Origin: VAZQ01 sp036557665
Lineage (GTDB): Bacteria; Pseudomonadota; Alphaproteobacteria; Rhizobiales; Xanthobacteraceae
Length of the DNA: 64,000 nt
Assembly: GCA_036557665.1 (NCBI GenBank)
Contig: DATBHG010000072.1
Location: 67,300 to 131,299, forward strand
Direction: 5' to 3'
Shown piece by piece: positions 8,445-16,381 of this stretch. The notes beneath the pieces were generated by a model. That model was not told where the DNA came from and did not search any database. It was given only the letters and a program-made list of their open reading frames with translations. Numbering within the stretch: the stretch's first letter is position 1; the number at the start of each line of letters is the position of its first letter. The position numbers were made by a program, and so were the translations under genes.

Positions 8445-8561
8445 TTAACGGGAGCGATCTTCGTCCACCAACGGCCGCGAATCGACCCACAGGTGCAAGC
8501 CGACAGCAGCCAATGCAAACACGATTGACGCAACCACAGCGACCGCAACCAGGGTCCACAT
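8445..8561 (-). CDS. 38-residue single-helix membrane peptide
   Basis: ATG 8561 to TAA 8445, with one hydrophobic helix (VAVAVVASIVFALAAVGLHLW) followed by an acidic tail (VDEDRSR). It is too short for standard ORF calling. It precedes the two-helix protein at 8164-8397 on the same strand and may be co-transcribed. Coding status rests only on the clean TM-plus-tail pattern. Confidence 0.4.
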   Translation of the reverse strand: MWTLVAVAVVASIVFALAAVGLHLWVDSRPLVDEDRSR

Positions 8562-8872
8562 CCGAGCTTAGCTCCGCCGCCGTGCGATCTTATCGTAAGT
8601 GCCTGGATCTCCGCTACCCCGTTCAGGGTGCCGCGAGTGGGGAGCCCCTCGACTCCCAAGGGAAGTGGAAATGACGCGAAGCAACGCGTCGTGCAGCCTG
8701 CGCCGGCGAGCTGATGCGTTGTAGCAGAGCGAGCAAACCTTAACGCTCTACTCCGCAATGCTTGTGAAACAGTCTGTCTTCCGGATACGCGGGAGCTTCC
8801 TAGCCTGCAGACAGAGCCTGATTGTCTACACCAACTGCGCCGTGATAGGAGCTTGTGGTCGGAGTGCGCGCG
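8562..8872. other. Intergenic stretch without a supported gene
   Basis: About 310 bases between the minus-strand micro-membrane ORF and the zinc-ribbon gene. It should hold divergent promoters. No convincing ORF, repeat or RNA structure was seen. Confidence 0.5.
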
Positions 8873-9577
8873 ATGCGTTGTATGGCGTGCGGCGGTGAAA
8901 TGACCCTGATGGACGCGGTCCCGGACGACGCCGGGGCCGCTCCGAGCTTTGAGTACCGCACCTTCAGATGCTCGGAATGCCGGGACGTAGAGCGACGCCT
9001 GGTATTTACGAAACAAGCGCCCCAAGGCGGTACCGCGCCTGCGCCCGAGCAGGCGGCGCCGCCCACCTTGTCTACCCGAAGAATGCCGGCGGAGTTGACC
9101 CACAAGGTGCCAGTGGAACCGACCCAAGACGCGCCAATCGAGCCGGCACAAACATTACCGGCCCAGAGAGCGCCTTTCGAAGTGCCAGCCGAAACGCCCG
9201 AACGGGGGCCGGCGGAGCTGGCCCATCCCGAACCGCGCGGGCAGACGAATGCTTGGGGGAAAGCACTGGAGAAGCTCAACAGGCTGCAAGAGCGCGCCGC
9301 GGCCGAGAGAGAGGCAGCGGGCGAGGCCGAGCGGCGCGCGCAATTCAATCTCATCTGGGACAGCTTCCGTTCGGTTCCTCCGCCTGCGTCATCGCCGGAG
9401 GCGCCGTGGCAAGTGAAGCCTAAGCCTGACGAGGAGCCTGACGAGGACGTGCGGTCTTATCCGGAGCGTATTGCCCCTCCAGCGCCAGCCGCACACGAGA
9501 AGCCCATCACTCCTGCGAAGCCGGAACGCGCGGGTTGGCTATGGCGCCGTTTCGCAAGAGGCTGGAACAGCTGGTGA
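8873..9577 (+). CDS. Hypothetical protein with N-terminal zinc ribbon and Pro/Glu/Ala-rich linker
   Basis: 234 residues from ATG 8873, preceded by GGAG at 8 bases; an upstream in-frame start at 8855 has no such site. MRCMACGG and FRCSECRD give a CxxC-x(n)-CxxC four-cysteine zinc site in the first ~45 residues. A long low-complexity stretch rich in P, E, T and A follows, with imperfect repeats of the type PVEPTQDAPIEPAQ. A predicted coiled helix (ALEKLNRLQERAAAEREAA) and a basic tail (WLWRRFARGWNSW) end it. Similar proteins are common orphans in bradyrhizobia; function unknown. Confidence 0.65.
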   Translation: MRCMACGGEMTLMDAVPDDAGAAPSFEYRTFRCSECRDVERRLVFTKQAPQGGTAPAPEQAAPPTLSTRRMPAELTHKVPVEPTQDAPIEPAQTLPAQRAPFEVPAETPERGPAELAHPEPRGQTNAWGKALEKLNRLQERAAAEREAAGEAERRAQFNLIWDSFRSVPPPASSPEAPWQVKPKPDEEPDEDVRSYPERIAPPAPAAHEKPITPAKPERAGWLWRRFARGWNSW

Positions 9578-9835
9578 GGGTGATGAACGTCCAAAGGGCT
9601 TTCCGGCACGGCGCCAGAGCAGCTTCATCCAAAGGATCCCGTGACGAGAGCGTGATTGGAGCAGGAGGAACAGGAGTGGCTGGCACTGGCATGACAGGCT
9701 GAAGAGGTTGAGCGCAAGCAACCCGAGCGTTAGCCCGATCTTGAAAGAGGGCTCGGCCTTGTCCCGGTATCGGCTTGCGGCCCGTGAGGTTGCGAGTTGC
9801 AGCTCGCCAGTCGCCGAGCGCAAGGCCTCCGCGCT

Positions 9836-10258
9836 TCAGCTTCCCTTCTGCCTCGTACGAGCGGCAATCAGCCTCTTGATGTGGTCCAGGACCAGCTTGT
9901 GGTCGTAGGGTTTGATAAACAGAGGCCCCTGCTCGCATAGTTGCGCGGCTGCATGGGCGGCGCGCTCGGCTGTTCCTGCGAGGACAATGTCGAGGCCGGG
10001 GCGAGCGGAACGTGCCCACTGGGCGAAGCCGAAGCCGTTCATCGGCCCTGGCATCTCGATGTCGCTCAACACCACGTCGATGTGGATGTCGTCCTTTTGC
10101 AGGATCGCGGCGGCTTCCTCGGCGTTTGCTGCCTCGAGGACGCGATACCCGCAGTCTCTCAGATACTGGCAGATCGGCATCCGTATCAGGACGTCGTCGT
10201 CGAGCACGAGGATGGTCTCGACCGTCTCGGGCTTGCTGCTGTCTGGAAGCGGGTTCAT
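9836..10258 (-). CDS. Single-domain response regulator (CheY-like receiver)
   Basis: 140 residues from ATG 10258; the frame is open far upstream but without receiver homology. Receiver landmarks: acidic cluster LVLDDDV (18-24), phosphoacceptor aspartate in VVLSDIEMPG (D66), and the conserved lysine in LFIKPYDH (K116). There is no output domain, so it acts by protein contact or as a phosphate sink. No histidine kinase is nearby. A second receiver of the same kind is at 12057-12476; such orphan receivers are frequent in bradyrhizobia. Confidence 0.85.
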   Translation of the reverse strand: MNPLPDSSKPETVETILVLDDDVLIRMPICQYLRDCGYRVLEAANAEEAAAILQKDDIHIDVVLSDIEMPGPMNGFGFAQWARSARPGLDIVLAGTAERAAHAAAQLCEQGPLFIKPYDHKLVLDHIKRLIAARTRQKGS

Positions 10259-10682
10259 GGCGACGCACCGAAATTCACTGTTGCAAGCTTCATTCCTTGG
10301 GAGGGGAGCGTGGCGCACAGCAGTCGAAGCCTCTCGATTCCGGCCCCACGTGAGGAGAGTACACCTGCGCCTTGCGTATACCTGGCACCTCCTGCCACTG
10401 AGCCTGTTCGGCCAGCCCGTACTGACCGCTCGGCCATCTGACAGAAGTGACGCCGCCTCGGGAGATGCGGAGCAACGTGCAAAGCGGGGTTTGGTTCCAG
10501 GCATCGTGTTCATTTGATGAGGAACGTCGGAAGAGTCCCCGGGTCGCAGCTCGGCGTCGCTTGGGGCATCGCTGATGTCACGTCCCGGAAAGCAACTTTC
10601 CGTGACGGTCATCACACAACGAGGGCCGGGTACCGATTTATATTTTGGTCGAGAGGAAACGGCGCTCGAACAGGATGGGTTC
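10259..10682. other. Intergenic stretch holding a regulatory palindrome
   Basis: About 420 bases between the divergent receiver gene and a micro-membrane gene. It contains the inverted repeat CGGAAAG/CTTTCCG (10586-10602) running directly into the palindrome at 10601-10616. No supported ORF otherwise. Confidence 0.5.
10601..10616. promoter_or_regulatory. CRP/FNR-type palindrome, copy 2
   Basis: CGTGACGGTCATCACA, matching copy 1 at 14 of 16 positions, 66 bases upstream of the small membrane gene at 10683. The position fits an activator site upstream of a promoter. Confidence 0.5.
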
Positions 10683-10784
10683 ATGACTACGGTTAGTCGA
10701 CGTTGGCTCGAATACGATTGGGCCACGCTCGCGGTGCTCTTCATCGGCATCGGCGTTCTGGAGCTGCTGGTATTCAGCATGTGA
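10683..10784 (+). CDS. 33-residue single-helix membrane peptide
   Basis: ATG 10683, with AGGATGG a few bases upstream. The N-terminus is charged (TTVSRRWLEYDW) and one helix (ATLAVLFIGIGVLELLVF) runs nearly to the end. The frame is open further upstream (to 10575), but that part has no features. It is preceded by a palindrome shared with two other small genes. Confidence 0.45.
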   Translation: MTTVSRRWLEYDWATLAVLFIGIGVLELLVFSM

Positions 10785-10908
10785 CCGGCCCCGGACGCCT
10801 TTTGGATTAATGGCGGAGGTCGCTGCCCAAATTTGGACAGCACGCCGTCACCTTTTTGCCAGACTACAGGGGTCCTTGAGCCCTGCACGGAGGAGGGTCT
10901 GAGTAAGC

Positions 10909-11016
10909 ATGGGGATGCGTACCATGACCCGGCTTGTCATCGACCTACTGCTGTTTTCCTGCACGCTCGCGTTTGTCACTGGGATCGTCATCGCTGCGGC
11001 AAAATTGCTTATCTGA
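10909..11016 (+). CDS. 35-residue single-helix membrane peptide
   Basis: ATG 10909 to TGA 11014-11016. GGAGGAGGG lies about 11 bases before the start; ATG 10915 is an alternative. The sequence is MGMRTMTRLV followed by one helix (DLLLFSCTLAFVTGIVIAAAK). It is not a signal peptide of a longer protein because the frame closes directly. Function unknown. Confidence 0.45.
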   Translation: MGMRTMTRLVIDLLLFSCTLAFVTGIVIAAAKLLI

Positions 11017-11118
11017 TTCCCGGCCTCGTGGCGGCTCTTCAACCAGCACCGATAAGCATGGCTGCATTGGTAGGCTTTCAGCCTACCCCGATGCGGCGCA
11101 GAGACTTAGCATCCGCGA

Positions 11119-11388
11119 TTATCGGCTCGCTGTCCAACCGACCCGCCCTCGGTAGTAGCCGAGCTCGGACTGGCCGGGATCAAGGTGGCTTGCGCTTCTG
11201 CCAGCATCAGACTCCCAGATCGCAATGATCCTGGTCGTGCAGGTATTGGTGAGTCTTATCTGGCTCTGTCCGGGAAAAGAAACCCCTACGCATTGGTGAG
11301 CCGTCCCTCGGGTCAGCATCGCGTGACCCCGGGTCACGAATGTAGCCACTGCAAGAAAAGAAACCGCCGCAAAAAAAATGCTGCGCAC
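11119..11388 (-). CDS. Small secreted protein
   Basis: 89 residues from GTG 11388, chosen because AAGGAG lies 8 bases upstream. The N-terminus RSIFFAAVSFLAVATFVTRGHA is a Sec-type signal peptide. The mature part of ~65 residues has two cysteines (HQCVGVSF and LTNTCTTR) that could form a disulfide, and ends RGRVGWTASR. No family recognised. A 16-bp palindrome shared with other small genes lies about 90 bases upstream. Confidence 0.6.
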   Translation of the reverse strand: MRSIFFAAVSFLAVATFVTRGHAMLTRGTAHQCVGVSFPGQSQIRLTNTCTTRIIAIWESDAGRSASHLDPGQSELGYYRGRVGWTASR

Positions 11389-11700
11389 GATTGTTTCTCC
11401 TTCTGTCGCGTGTGACGTTCCGCGCCACACCATCTCACCGTACGAAGGGGAACCATAACCGCGGCATTGTTCCGCCGATGTGATAGCCGTCACGAAATGT
11501 GGTTTTACCCGCACACGCCGCGGGCCATCGCTCCGCGTCCTCAGGCCTACCGCGGCCCGACCCTGAGTCATGCGGCGCAAGCGGGGTCGAAGGGAGCCAG
11601 ACAAACCGAGCTATGGAGAGGGAACCGCGAGCACGCACGCTGCCCTGGACACGGAACGAACTCTTACTCCGAGGATTGCCCTCCGGAAAGGAACACCCTA
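11389..11700. other. Divergent promoter region
   Basis: About 310 bases between the secreted-protein gene (minus) and the DUF3606 gene (plus). It holds palindrome copy 3 at 11479-11494 and strong ribosome sites at both ends. No ORF supported. Confidence 0.5.
11479..11494. promoter_or_regulatory. CRP/FNR-type palindrome, copy 3
   Basis: Plus strand TGTGATAGCCGTCACG; on the minus strand it reads CGTGACGGCTATCACA, matching copies 1 and 2 at 14 of 16 positions each. It is 91 bases upstream of the secreted-protein start and about 205 bases upstream of the DUF3606 start. Confidence 0.5.
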
Positions 11701-11889
11701 ATGCCAGACGATCGTAGCAAGCGGGGACCGGCAGACAGGTCGCGTATCAGCCTCTTGGAGCCCCACGAGGTCCAGTACTGGGCCGACAAGTTCGACGTAT
11801 CGAAAGAGCTGTTGTCGGAGGCCGTGAGGAAGGTTGGCCATTCCGCTGACGCTGTCGAGCGCTATCTCAGCGAGAACCGAGCCCGTTAA
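11701..11889 (+). CDS. DUF3606 domain-containing protein
   Basis: 62 residues from ATG 11701, with GGAAAGGA 8 bases upstream. The whole protein is the DUF3606 domain: DDRSKRGPADRSRI, then EVQYWADKFDVSKELLSEAV, then VGHSADAVERYL. The family is small, helical, abundant in Rhizobiales and of unknown molecular function, often seen among stress-induced genes. Confidence 0.85.
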   Translation: MPDDRSKRGPADRSRISLLEPHEVQYWADKFDVSKELLSEAVRKVGHSADAVERYLSENRAR

Positions 11890-12056
11890 TTAGGCATGCG
11901 CAAGCACGCTGCTGACCGTCATTGCCTGTCAGCTGTGATTGCCAGGGGAACGTAAGCTTGGCCTTGGATCCGAGGCAACGTATTCGCCCCACCTCGCCTA
12001 CCCTTCCGTGTACCCGTACGTGCCTGCGGCGCCCTTGCTGCTGGCCGAAGCCGGGT

Positions 12057-12476
12057 TCATGACACGGCGCTGCCCGCAGCATCGGGGGTGCTGGCGTATC
12101 GCCGCTTGATCCAGGCCACCAGATCCCCCGGCGGGTAAGGCTTGACGAAAAAGGCGTCGAACGTGAGACCCTCGACAATCGGCGGCGCCTGGGCAGAGGC
12201 GAGGATCAGGGATACCCCGGAGCAGTGCGCGCGGACGTGTCTGGCCAGCTCCAGGCCGTCAGCGAAGGCGCTCATCCGCAAGTCGGTCACCACAACATCG
12301 ACCGGAATGGCGTTGAGGATCGAGATGCCGTCCTCGCCATCCGAGGCCTCGAAAACCTGGAGCCCTTCGCCGCGCAGAATGTCAGCGACCATGACGCGAA
12401 CGAGGACCTCGTCCTCGGCAAGGAGGACCCTCACCGGCTTTGCCGGCAGATCGCCCTTCGGAGCTTCGTTGATCAT
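12057..12476 (-). CDS. Single-domain response regulator (CheY-like receiver)
   Basis: 139 residues. The receiver fold is visible in VRVLLAEDEVLVRVMVADIL (acidic pair), VDVVVTDLRM (phosphoacceptor D) and FFVKPYPPGDLVAWI (lysine with following proline). No DNA-binding domain. It is a paralogue-like companion of the receiver at 9836-10258, with no kinase in sight. Confidence 0.85.
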   Translation of the reverse strand: MINEAPKGDLPAKPVRVLLAEDEVLVRVMVADILRGEGLQVFEASDGEDGISILNAIPVDVVVTDLRMSAFADGLELARHVRAHCSGVSLILASAQAPPIVEGLTFDAFFVKPYPPGDLVAWIKRRYASTPDAAGSAVS

Positions 12477-12668
12477 TCGCCGGGAACGCGGTTCAGTCGC
12501 CCTTCGTTCCCCAGCGGCCAGCTTGCGTTCACGTAATAAGCCGGATTGGCAACCGGCCGCGATGCCAGAAGGGACTTGTCAAAACTCGTTCCGGTGACAA
12601 GTCACGCGAAAGAGCAGATATCATGAGAGCCTCGGTTTCGCCGAACAACGCAGCCAGAAGAGGTTACG

Positions 12669-12866
12669 ATGAAGACACCGGCGGAAATGTGCGACGCGAT
12701 GCAAATCTGCACTGTCGTGGCTCATGCCCTGCCATGGGACGAGATCGCCGCAATCGTCGCAGCGTTGGCATTCATCTACGGCCTTGCCATGGCGATCGCA
12801 TTTTTCCTGTACGTGTACAGATCCCGAAGTGAACGCAGGGCTCGGAGCACGCAGACGCGCGCTTGA
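12669..12866 (+). CDS. Small membrane protein
   Basis: 65 residues from ATG 12669, preceded by AAGAGG. A short N-terminal part with two cysteines (EMCDAMQICTVV) is followed by one long helix (IAAIVAALAFIYGLAMAIAFFLYVY) and a basic cytoplasmic tail (RSRSERRARSTQTRA), which predicts N-out topology. No family recognised. Confidence 0.55.
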   Translation: MKTPAEMCDAMQICTVVAHALPWDEIAAIVAALAFIYGLAMAIAFFLYVYRSRSERRARSTQTRA

Positions 12867-13006
12867 GCAGGCGGGACGCGACGCCGTCATGGTATGACCG
12901 ACGCTCGGCACTCAAATTGCCGCTGAACAGCCCATAAGGAGCCCGAAGAGAATGAACAATGACAGTTGAGCCGTCTCGCCGAGAGCCGATGTCGCGCGGA
13001 AAGTGT

Positions 13007-13258
13007 CTACCGCGCACTCCCGTCCGTTTCGAGTAATCCCCCGCCGTGTCCTGTTGTCCGCGAGGGCTCCGAGGCGGTGGTGTGCTGACGCGCCGCAACA
13101 AATGCCGAGGTGTCGTAGAGAGTGATCGCGATTGACGCCCCGACCACTACGGCGCTGAGCACACCGGCAACCATCATCGCATTCAACCAATCGGCAGCCC
13201 GGCCCGGATCGGAGTATGTCCGTTGTGGGGTTCTGGAAAGGTCACGGAGGCGGGCCAT
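13007..13258 (-). CDS. Small single-helix membrane protein
   Basis: 83 residues. The basic N-terminus (MARLRDLSRTPQRTY) is followed by one helix (NAMMVAGVLSAVVVGASIAI) and a polar Ser/Thr/Gly-rich tail. Start ATG 13258 has only a weak ribosome site. Unknown function; a real gene is likely but not certain. Confidence 0.45.
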   Translation of the reverse strand: MARLRDLSRTPQRTYSDPGRAADWLNAMMVAGVLSAVVVGASIAITLYDTSAFVAARQHTTASEPSRTTGHGGGLLETDGSAR

Positions 13259-13725
13259 GGCGGATCATCCACTGCCGTCCGGCTCCTCGTGCGTGTATGC
13301 AACACAACGCGCTGACACGCTCGTTAGTTCCGTGCCTGGAAGGAGTCACGCGCGTCCCCGCCCGAACAACGGGTCACGCGCATCCATTGCCGGAAGCGGC
13401 AAGCTGGGTCGGAGGCGGGTACGCCTGATTGCCACGACCATAAAGGAGCGGAGCTATCGCAGACGCCGCTTTCTCAAGCCCGCAACCCCTGCTGCGTCAG
13501 AACGGAGCGAAGCGCCGAAGGCCCGGAGGCCCGCCGCGACAAAGATCTACTTTGATCCTCTTGCCGCATTCAGTAAAAGCCGCGCGTTTTCAGATACGTG
13601 GGCTCCTGCATCAGAAACATGGATTTGTTTCTGGCAGATTTGTTTGGAGCATGCAGCGTGGCAGGGCTGGAACCAAGCAAGCAACCGCGCGTTGTCGAGG
13701 CAAGGGAGGAACGTGGAGTACGAAG
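13259..13725. other. Stretch without a supported gene
   Basis: About 470 bases. Open frames exist but have the Arg/Pro/Ala-rich composition of shadow frames and no ribosome sites. No repeats or RNA genes seen. Confidence 0.5.
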
Positions 13726-13809
13726 ATGCCGATCCTCCTGTGGGTTGTGCTTCCGTGTGCGATCCTGTCCGCGTACCTCAGCCCGCTCGCTCCGCCCGAG
13801 GACAAATAG
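13726..13809 (+). CDS. Possible 27-residue single-helix peptide
   Basis: ATG 13726 with GGAG 8 bases upstream. It consists of one helix (PILLWVVLPCAILSAYLSPL) and a short acidic end (PPEDK). It fits the pattern of micro-membrane ORFs in this region but is very short, so coding status is uncertain. Confidence 0.3.
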   Translation: MPILLWVVLPCAILSAYLSPLAPPEDK

Positions 13810-13859
13810 ACAGGTCTGTGGCCGAGGCTAAATGCTCGACAAAAGGCTATCCCTTGGCC

Positions 13860-13890
13860 GCAAGAGCCCGGCGCATCGCCGGGCTCTTGC
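13860..13890. terminator. Strong hairpin terminator candidate
   Basis: A perfect 14-bp stem (13860-13873 pairing with 13877-13890) with a 3-base CAT loop, core CAAGAGCCCGGCG. It lies between the end of the low-density region and the end of the DUF3775 gene, so it could stop transcription from both sides. There is no T-run. Confidence 0.6.
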
Positions 13891-13934
13891 CTGATCGAGG
13901 TGCGAAAGGACGGTGCGCTCCGGGCAGCTTCGGG

Positions 13935-14405
13935 CTAGTCCTGCCGTGCCAGCGCGCCTAGTCCGGTGCTCAGGTATTCGGCGAGACGCACTGTTTTGCC
14001 CATCAGATAGATCACTTGATCGTCCGCATCGGTGTATTTGGAGCAGGTTTCAAGCGCCCTCTGATAGGAGTGATCGAAATCGCCCCGGCCCAGCAGCATG
14101 AGGGCAATAAGCTCCTTCCGTGCCTCGTCACTCAGTCCGTACAAATAATCGGTGAGCAGGCGTCGCTCGGGCTCATTTATGATCTCATCGACGGTTTGCG
14201 TCCTGCCTTGCGCAATGCGCGTCTTTCTTGCCTCGGTGAGTTGCTCCAGGAGAGCGATGACCTCTCCGACCTGTGCCGGCGTGATGGCGTTCAGCATCAT
14301 CTGCTCTGGGTTGGCGCGACCGTGGACGTTATCAGAAACAATTGCCGGTGAAAGACGCCCATTCAGGATTGTTTTTGCAAGGCGGTATCGAGCAACCGCC
14401 GGCAT
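13935..14405 (-). CDS. DUF3775 domain-containing protein
   Basis: 156 residues if started at ATG 14405. The C-terminal half carries the family pattern: EPERRLLTDYLYGLSDEARK, then ELIALMLLGRGD, then a late VRLAEYLSTGLGAL. The N-terminal ~35 residues look unrelated and overlap the end of the MerR gene by 43 bases, so the true start may be ATG 14300 (MMLNAIT). The family is small and helical, with no known role. Confidence 0.65.
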   Translation of the reverse strand: MPAVARYRLAKTILNGRLSPAIVSDNVHGRANPEQMMLNAITPAQVGEVIALLEQLTEARKTRIAQGRTQTVDEIINEPERRLLTDYLYGLSDEARKELIALMLLGRGDFDHSYQRALETCSKYTDADDQVIYLMGKTVRLAEYLSTGLGALARQD

Positions 14406-14860
14406 TCCCTGAGGTCATCGAGCACGGCCTGCAAGCTGCGGACGTGCCGCTCTGAGAGCCCCCGGGGAGAAGCGCGCTCCGCCTCGCTTTCGTCAGGGCT
14501 TGCGTTGCCCAGCTCCTCCCGGGGTGCGACCTCTGCAGCCGCTTCCCGCAAGGCAGTGTCCGCTCCCGTGCGGGGTGGCTGCGGTGCTCCGGGCTGCCAC
14601 ACATTCTGTACGAACCGCTGGCCCTGCTCTTTCAAGATGCGTTGGACACCGCGGATCGTATAGCCCTCGGCATAAAGCAGATGGCGAATGCCGCGCAGCA
14701 GATCCATGTCCTGCGGCCGGTAATACCGACGGCCGCCGCCGCGCTTCATAGGCCTGATCTCGTGGAACCGGCTCTCCCAAAATCGCAGCACGTGCTGCGG
14801 GATTTCCAACTCCGCCGCGACTTCGCTGATGGTCCGGAATGCCTCCGGTGCCTTGTCCAA
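14363..14860 (-). CDS. MerR-family transcriptional regulator
   Basis: 165 residues. The N-terminal winged helix is clear: FRTISEVAAELEIPQHVLRFWESRF, then GGGRRYYRPQDMDLLRGI. A variable Pro/Ala/Glu-rich linker and a helical end (VRSLQAVLDDLRECRRLLDTAL) follow. There is no cysteine-rich metal site, so it is not a metal sensor of the MerR/CueR type. This gene directly after ihfA is a conserved arrangement in alphaproteobacteria. Confidence 0.9.
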   Translation of the reverse strand: MDKAPEAFRTISEVAAELEIPQHVLRFWESRFHEIRPMKRGGGRRYYRPQDMDLLRGIRHLLYAEGYTIRGVQRILKEQGQRFVQNVWQPGAPQPPRTGADTALREAAAEVAPREELGNASPDESEAERASPRGLSERHVRSLQAVLDDLRECRRLLDTALQKQS

Positions 14861-14878
14861 CCGCGCTCCTCTTAGGTC

Positions 14879-15196
14879 CTACTCGCCGCTCAGCTCGCCC
14901 TCCGCAGGCGCATTGATGCGTTGCTTGAGGATGGCCGAAGGTTTGAACACCATCACGCGGCGGGGTGATATCGGCACTTCCTTGCCGGTCTTGGGATTAC
15001 GCCCGATCCTTTGCCCCTTGTTGCGCACGACGAACGAGCCGAACGAGGATAGCTTCACTGTTTCCCCGCGTTCCAGGCAATCCGTGATCTCTTTGAGCAC
15101 AACCTCAACAAGTGCCGCCGATTCGGTGCGCGATAATCCCACCTTCTGGTAGACTGCCTCGCACAAGTCCGCCCGCGTGACCGTTTTGCCCGACAT
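14879..15196 (-). CDS. ihfA: Integration host factor subunit alpha
   Basis: 105 residues from ATG 15196 (MSGKTVTRADL). It shows the HU/IHF fold: LSRTESAALVEVVLKEI, the conserved VKLSSFGSFVVRNKGQRIGRN arm region, GKEVPISPRRVMVFKPS. IHF binds and bends DNA as a heterodimer with IhfB. It lies between fabH and the MerR gene. The frame extends 8 codons upstream but without family match. Confidence 0.95.
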   Translation of the reverse strand: MSGKTVTRADLCEAVYQKVGLSRTESAALVEVVLKEITDCLERGETVKLSSFGSFVVRNKGQRIGRNPKTGKEVPISPRRVMVFKPSAILKQRINAPAEGELSGE

Positions 15197-15403
15197 CGCC
15201 CAGCCCGCTCCGGCGGTCAAGATATCCCTCTGAATTCTCTCACGATATTAGGTTGGCGGCAGACGGTCAACGGGGCCAAGGCCCGGAGCCAAGGCACGGA
15301 GCCGAGACACGGAGCCAAGGCAAAGGGCGACATACGGGGCCGGGAACGGGTCCAACATTGCAGCCGGCGCCAAGCCAGAGGGGACGGTTCGGCTTGATTC
15401 ACG

Positions 15404-16381
15404 TTACCAGCGGACCAGAACGGCACCCCAGGTAAACCCGCCGCCCATTGCCTCCATCATCACCAGATCTCCGCATTTGATGCGGCCCTCCTCGATTGCC
15501 GAGGCAAGTGCGAGCGGAATCGATGCGGCCGAAGTATTGCCATGCTTCGCAACCGTGGTGATCACCTTCTCCGGAGCAATTCCGAGCTTCTTGGCAGAAT
15601 CGGCGATAATGCGCTGATTGGCCTGATGCGGCACGAACCAGTCGATATCGCCTGCCGTATAGCCGGCGGCCCTGAACGCCTCATCGACGACATCGCTGAT
15701 CATTGCCACGGCGTGCTTGAAGACAGCGCGGCCCTCCATACGAAGGTGGCCGACAGTTTGCGTCGAGGAAGGCCCCCCATCGACATAGAGCTTGGATTTG
15801 TGCCGCCCGTCCGAGCGCAACCTCACTTCAAGAATTCCACGATCATCGCGCGTGCCCGCCTGGCGCTGCGATTCGACAACGACGGCACCCGCCCCATCCC
15901 CGAAAAGCACGCAAGTGGTACGATCCTTCCAATCGATGATGCGCGAGAAAGTCTCGGCACCAATTACCAGGGCTCGTTGAAATGCGCCGGTCTTGAGCAG
16001 GCCGTCAACGGTCGCCAAGCCGTAGACGAAGCCGGAGCACACCGCTTGCACATCAAAAGCAGCGCCGTGAGTGATACCGAGCCCGGCTTGCACCGAGACT
16101 GCACTGGCTGGGAACGTGTTGTCGGGAGTGGAGGTCGCAAGCACGATCAGATCGATGGACTGAGCGTCCATGCCGGCTGCGGTCAGCGCGGCACGCGCCG
16201 CCTTCAGGGCCATGTCCGAGGTGGTTTCGCCCTCTCCCGCGATATGGCGCTCGCGAATCCCGGTGCGCTGTCGAATCCACTCGTCGGAAGTGTCAACCAT
16301 GCGCGACAATTCAGCATTGGTCAGCACCCGCCTGGGCAAATAGCTGCCGCAGCCGAGCACGACCGAGCGGGTCACACTCAC
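15404..16381 (-). CDS. fabH: 3-oxoacyl-ACP synthase III (KAS III)
   Basis: 325 residues from GTG 16381, overlapping the plsX stop as GTGA and preceded by GGAG; GTG 16375 is an alternative. FabH starts fatty-acid synthesis by condensing acetyl-CoA with malonyl-ACP. The catalytic triad is visible: Cys in AVCSGFVYGL, His in VPHQANQR, Asn in KHGNTSAASIP. The C-terminus GGGFTWGAVLVRW is typical. The operon order DUF177-plsX-fabH-ihfA-merR is standard for the group. Confidence 0.97.
   Translation of the reverse strand: MSVTRSVVLGCGSYLPRRVLTNAELSRMVDTSDEWIRQRTGIRERHIAGEGETTSDMALKAARAALTAAGMDAQSIDLIVLATSTPDNTFPASAVSVQAGLGITHGAAFDVQAVCSGFVYGLATVDGLLKTGAFQRALVIGAETFSRIIDWKDRTTCVLFGDGAGAVVVESQRQAGTRDDRGILEVRLRSDGRHKSKLYVDGGPSSTQTVGHLRMEGRAVFKHAVAMISDVVDEAFRAAGYTAGDIDWFVPHQANQRIIADSAKKLGIAPEKVITTVAKHGNTSAASIPLALASAIEEGRIKCGDLVMMEAMGGGFTWGAVLVRW

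Noticed and set aside
9539..9823. Minus-strand 94-residue frame with a hydrophobic stretch
   Set aside because: It overlaps the end of the zinc-ribbon gene, has no ribosome site and an Arg/Ser/Pro-rich remainder typical of shadow frames.
11322..11337. CGTGACCC-GGGTCACG dyad
   Set aside because: It lies inside the coding sequence of the secreted protein and has a different spacing and core from the three shared palindromes.
12593..12606. GTGAC-AA-GTCAC palindrome as a fourth regulatory copy
   Set aside because: Spacing between the half-sites is 4 instead of 6 and the CGGYYA core is missing.
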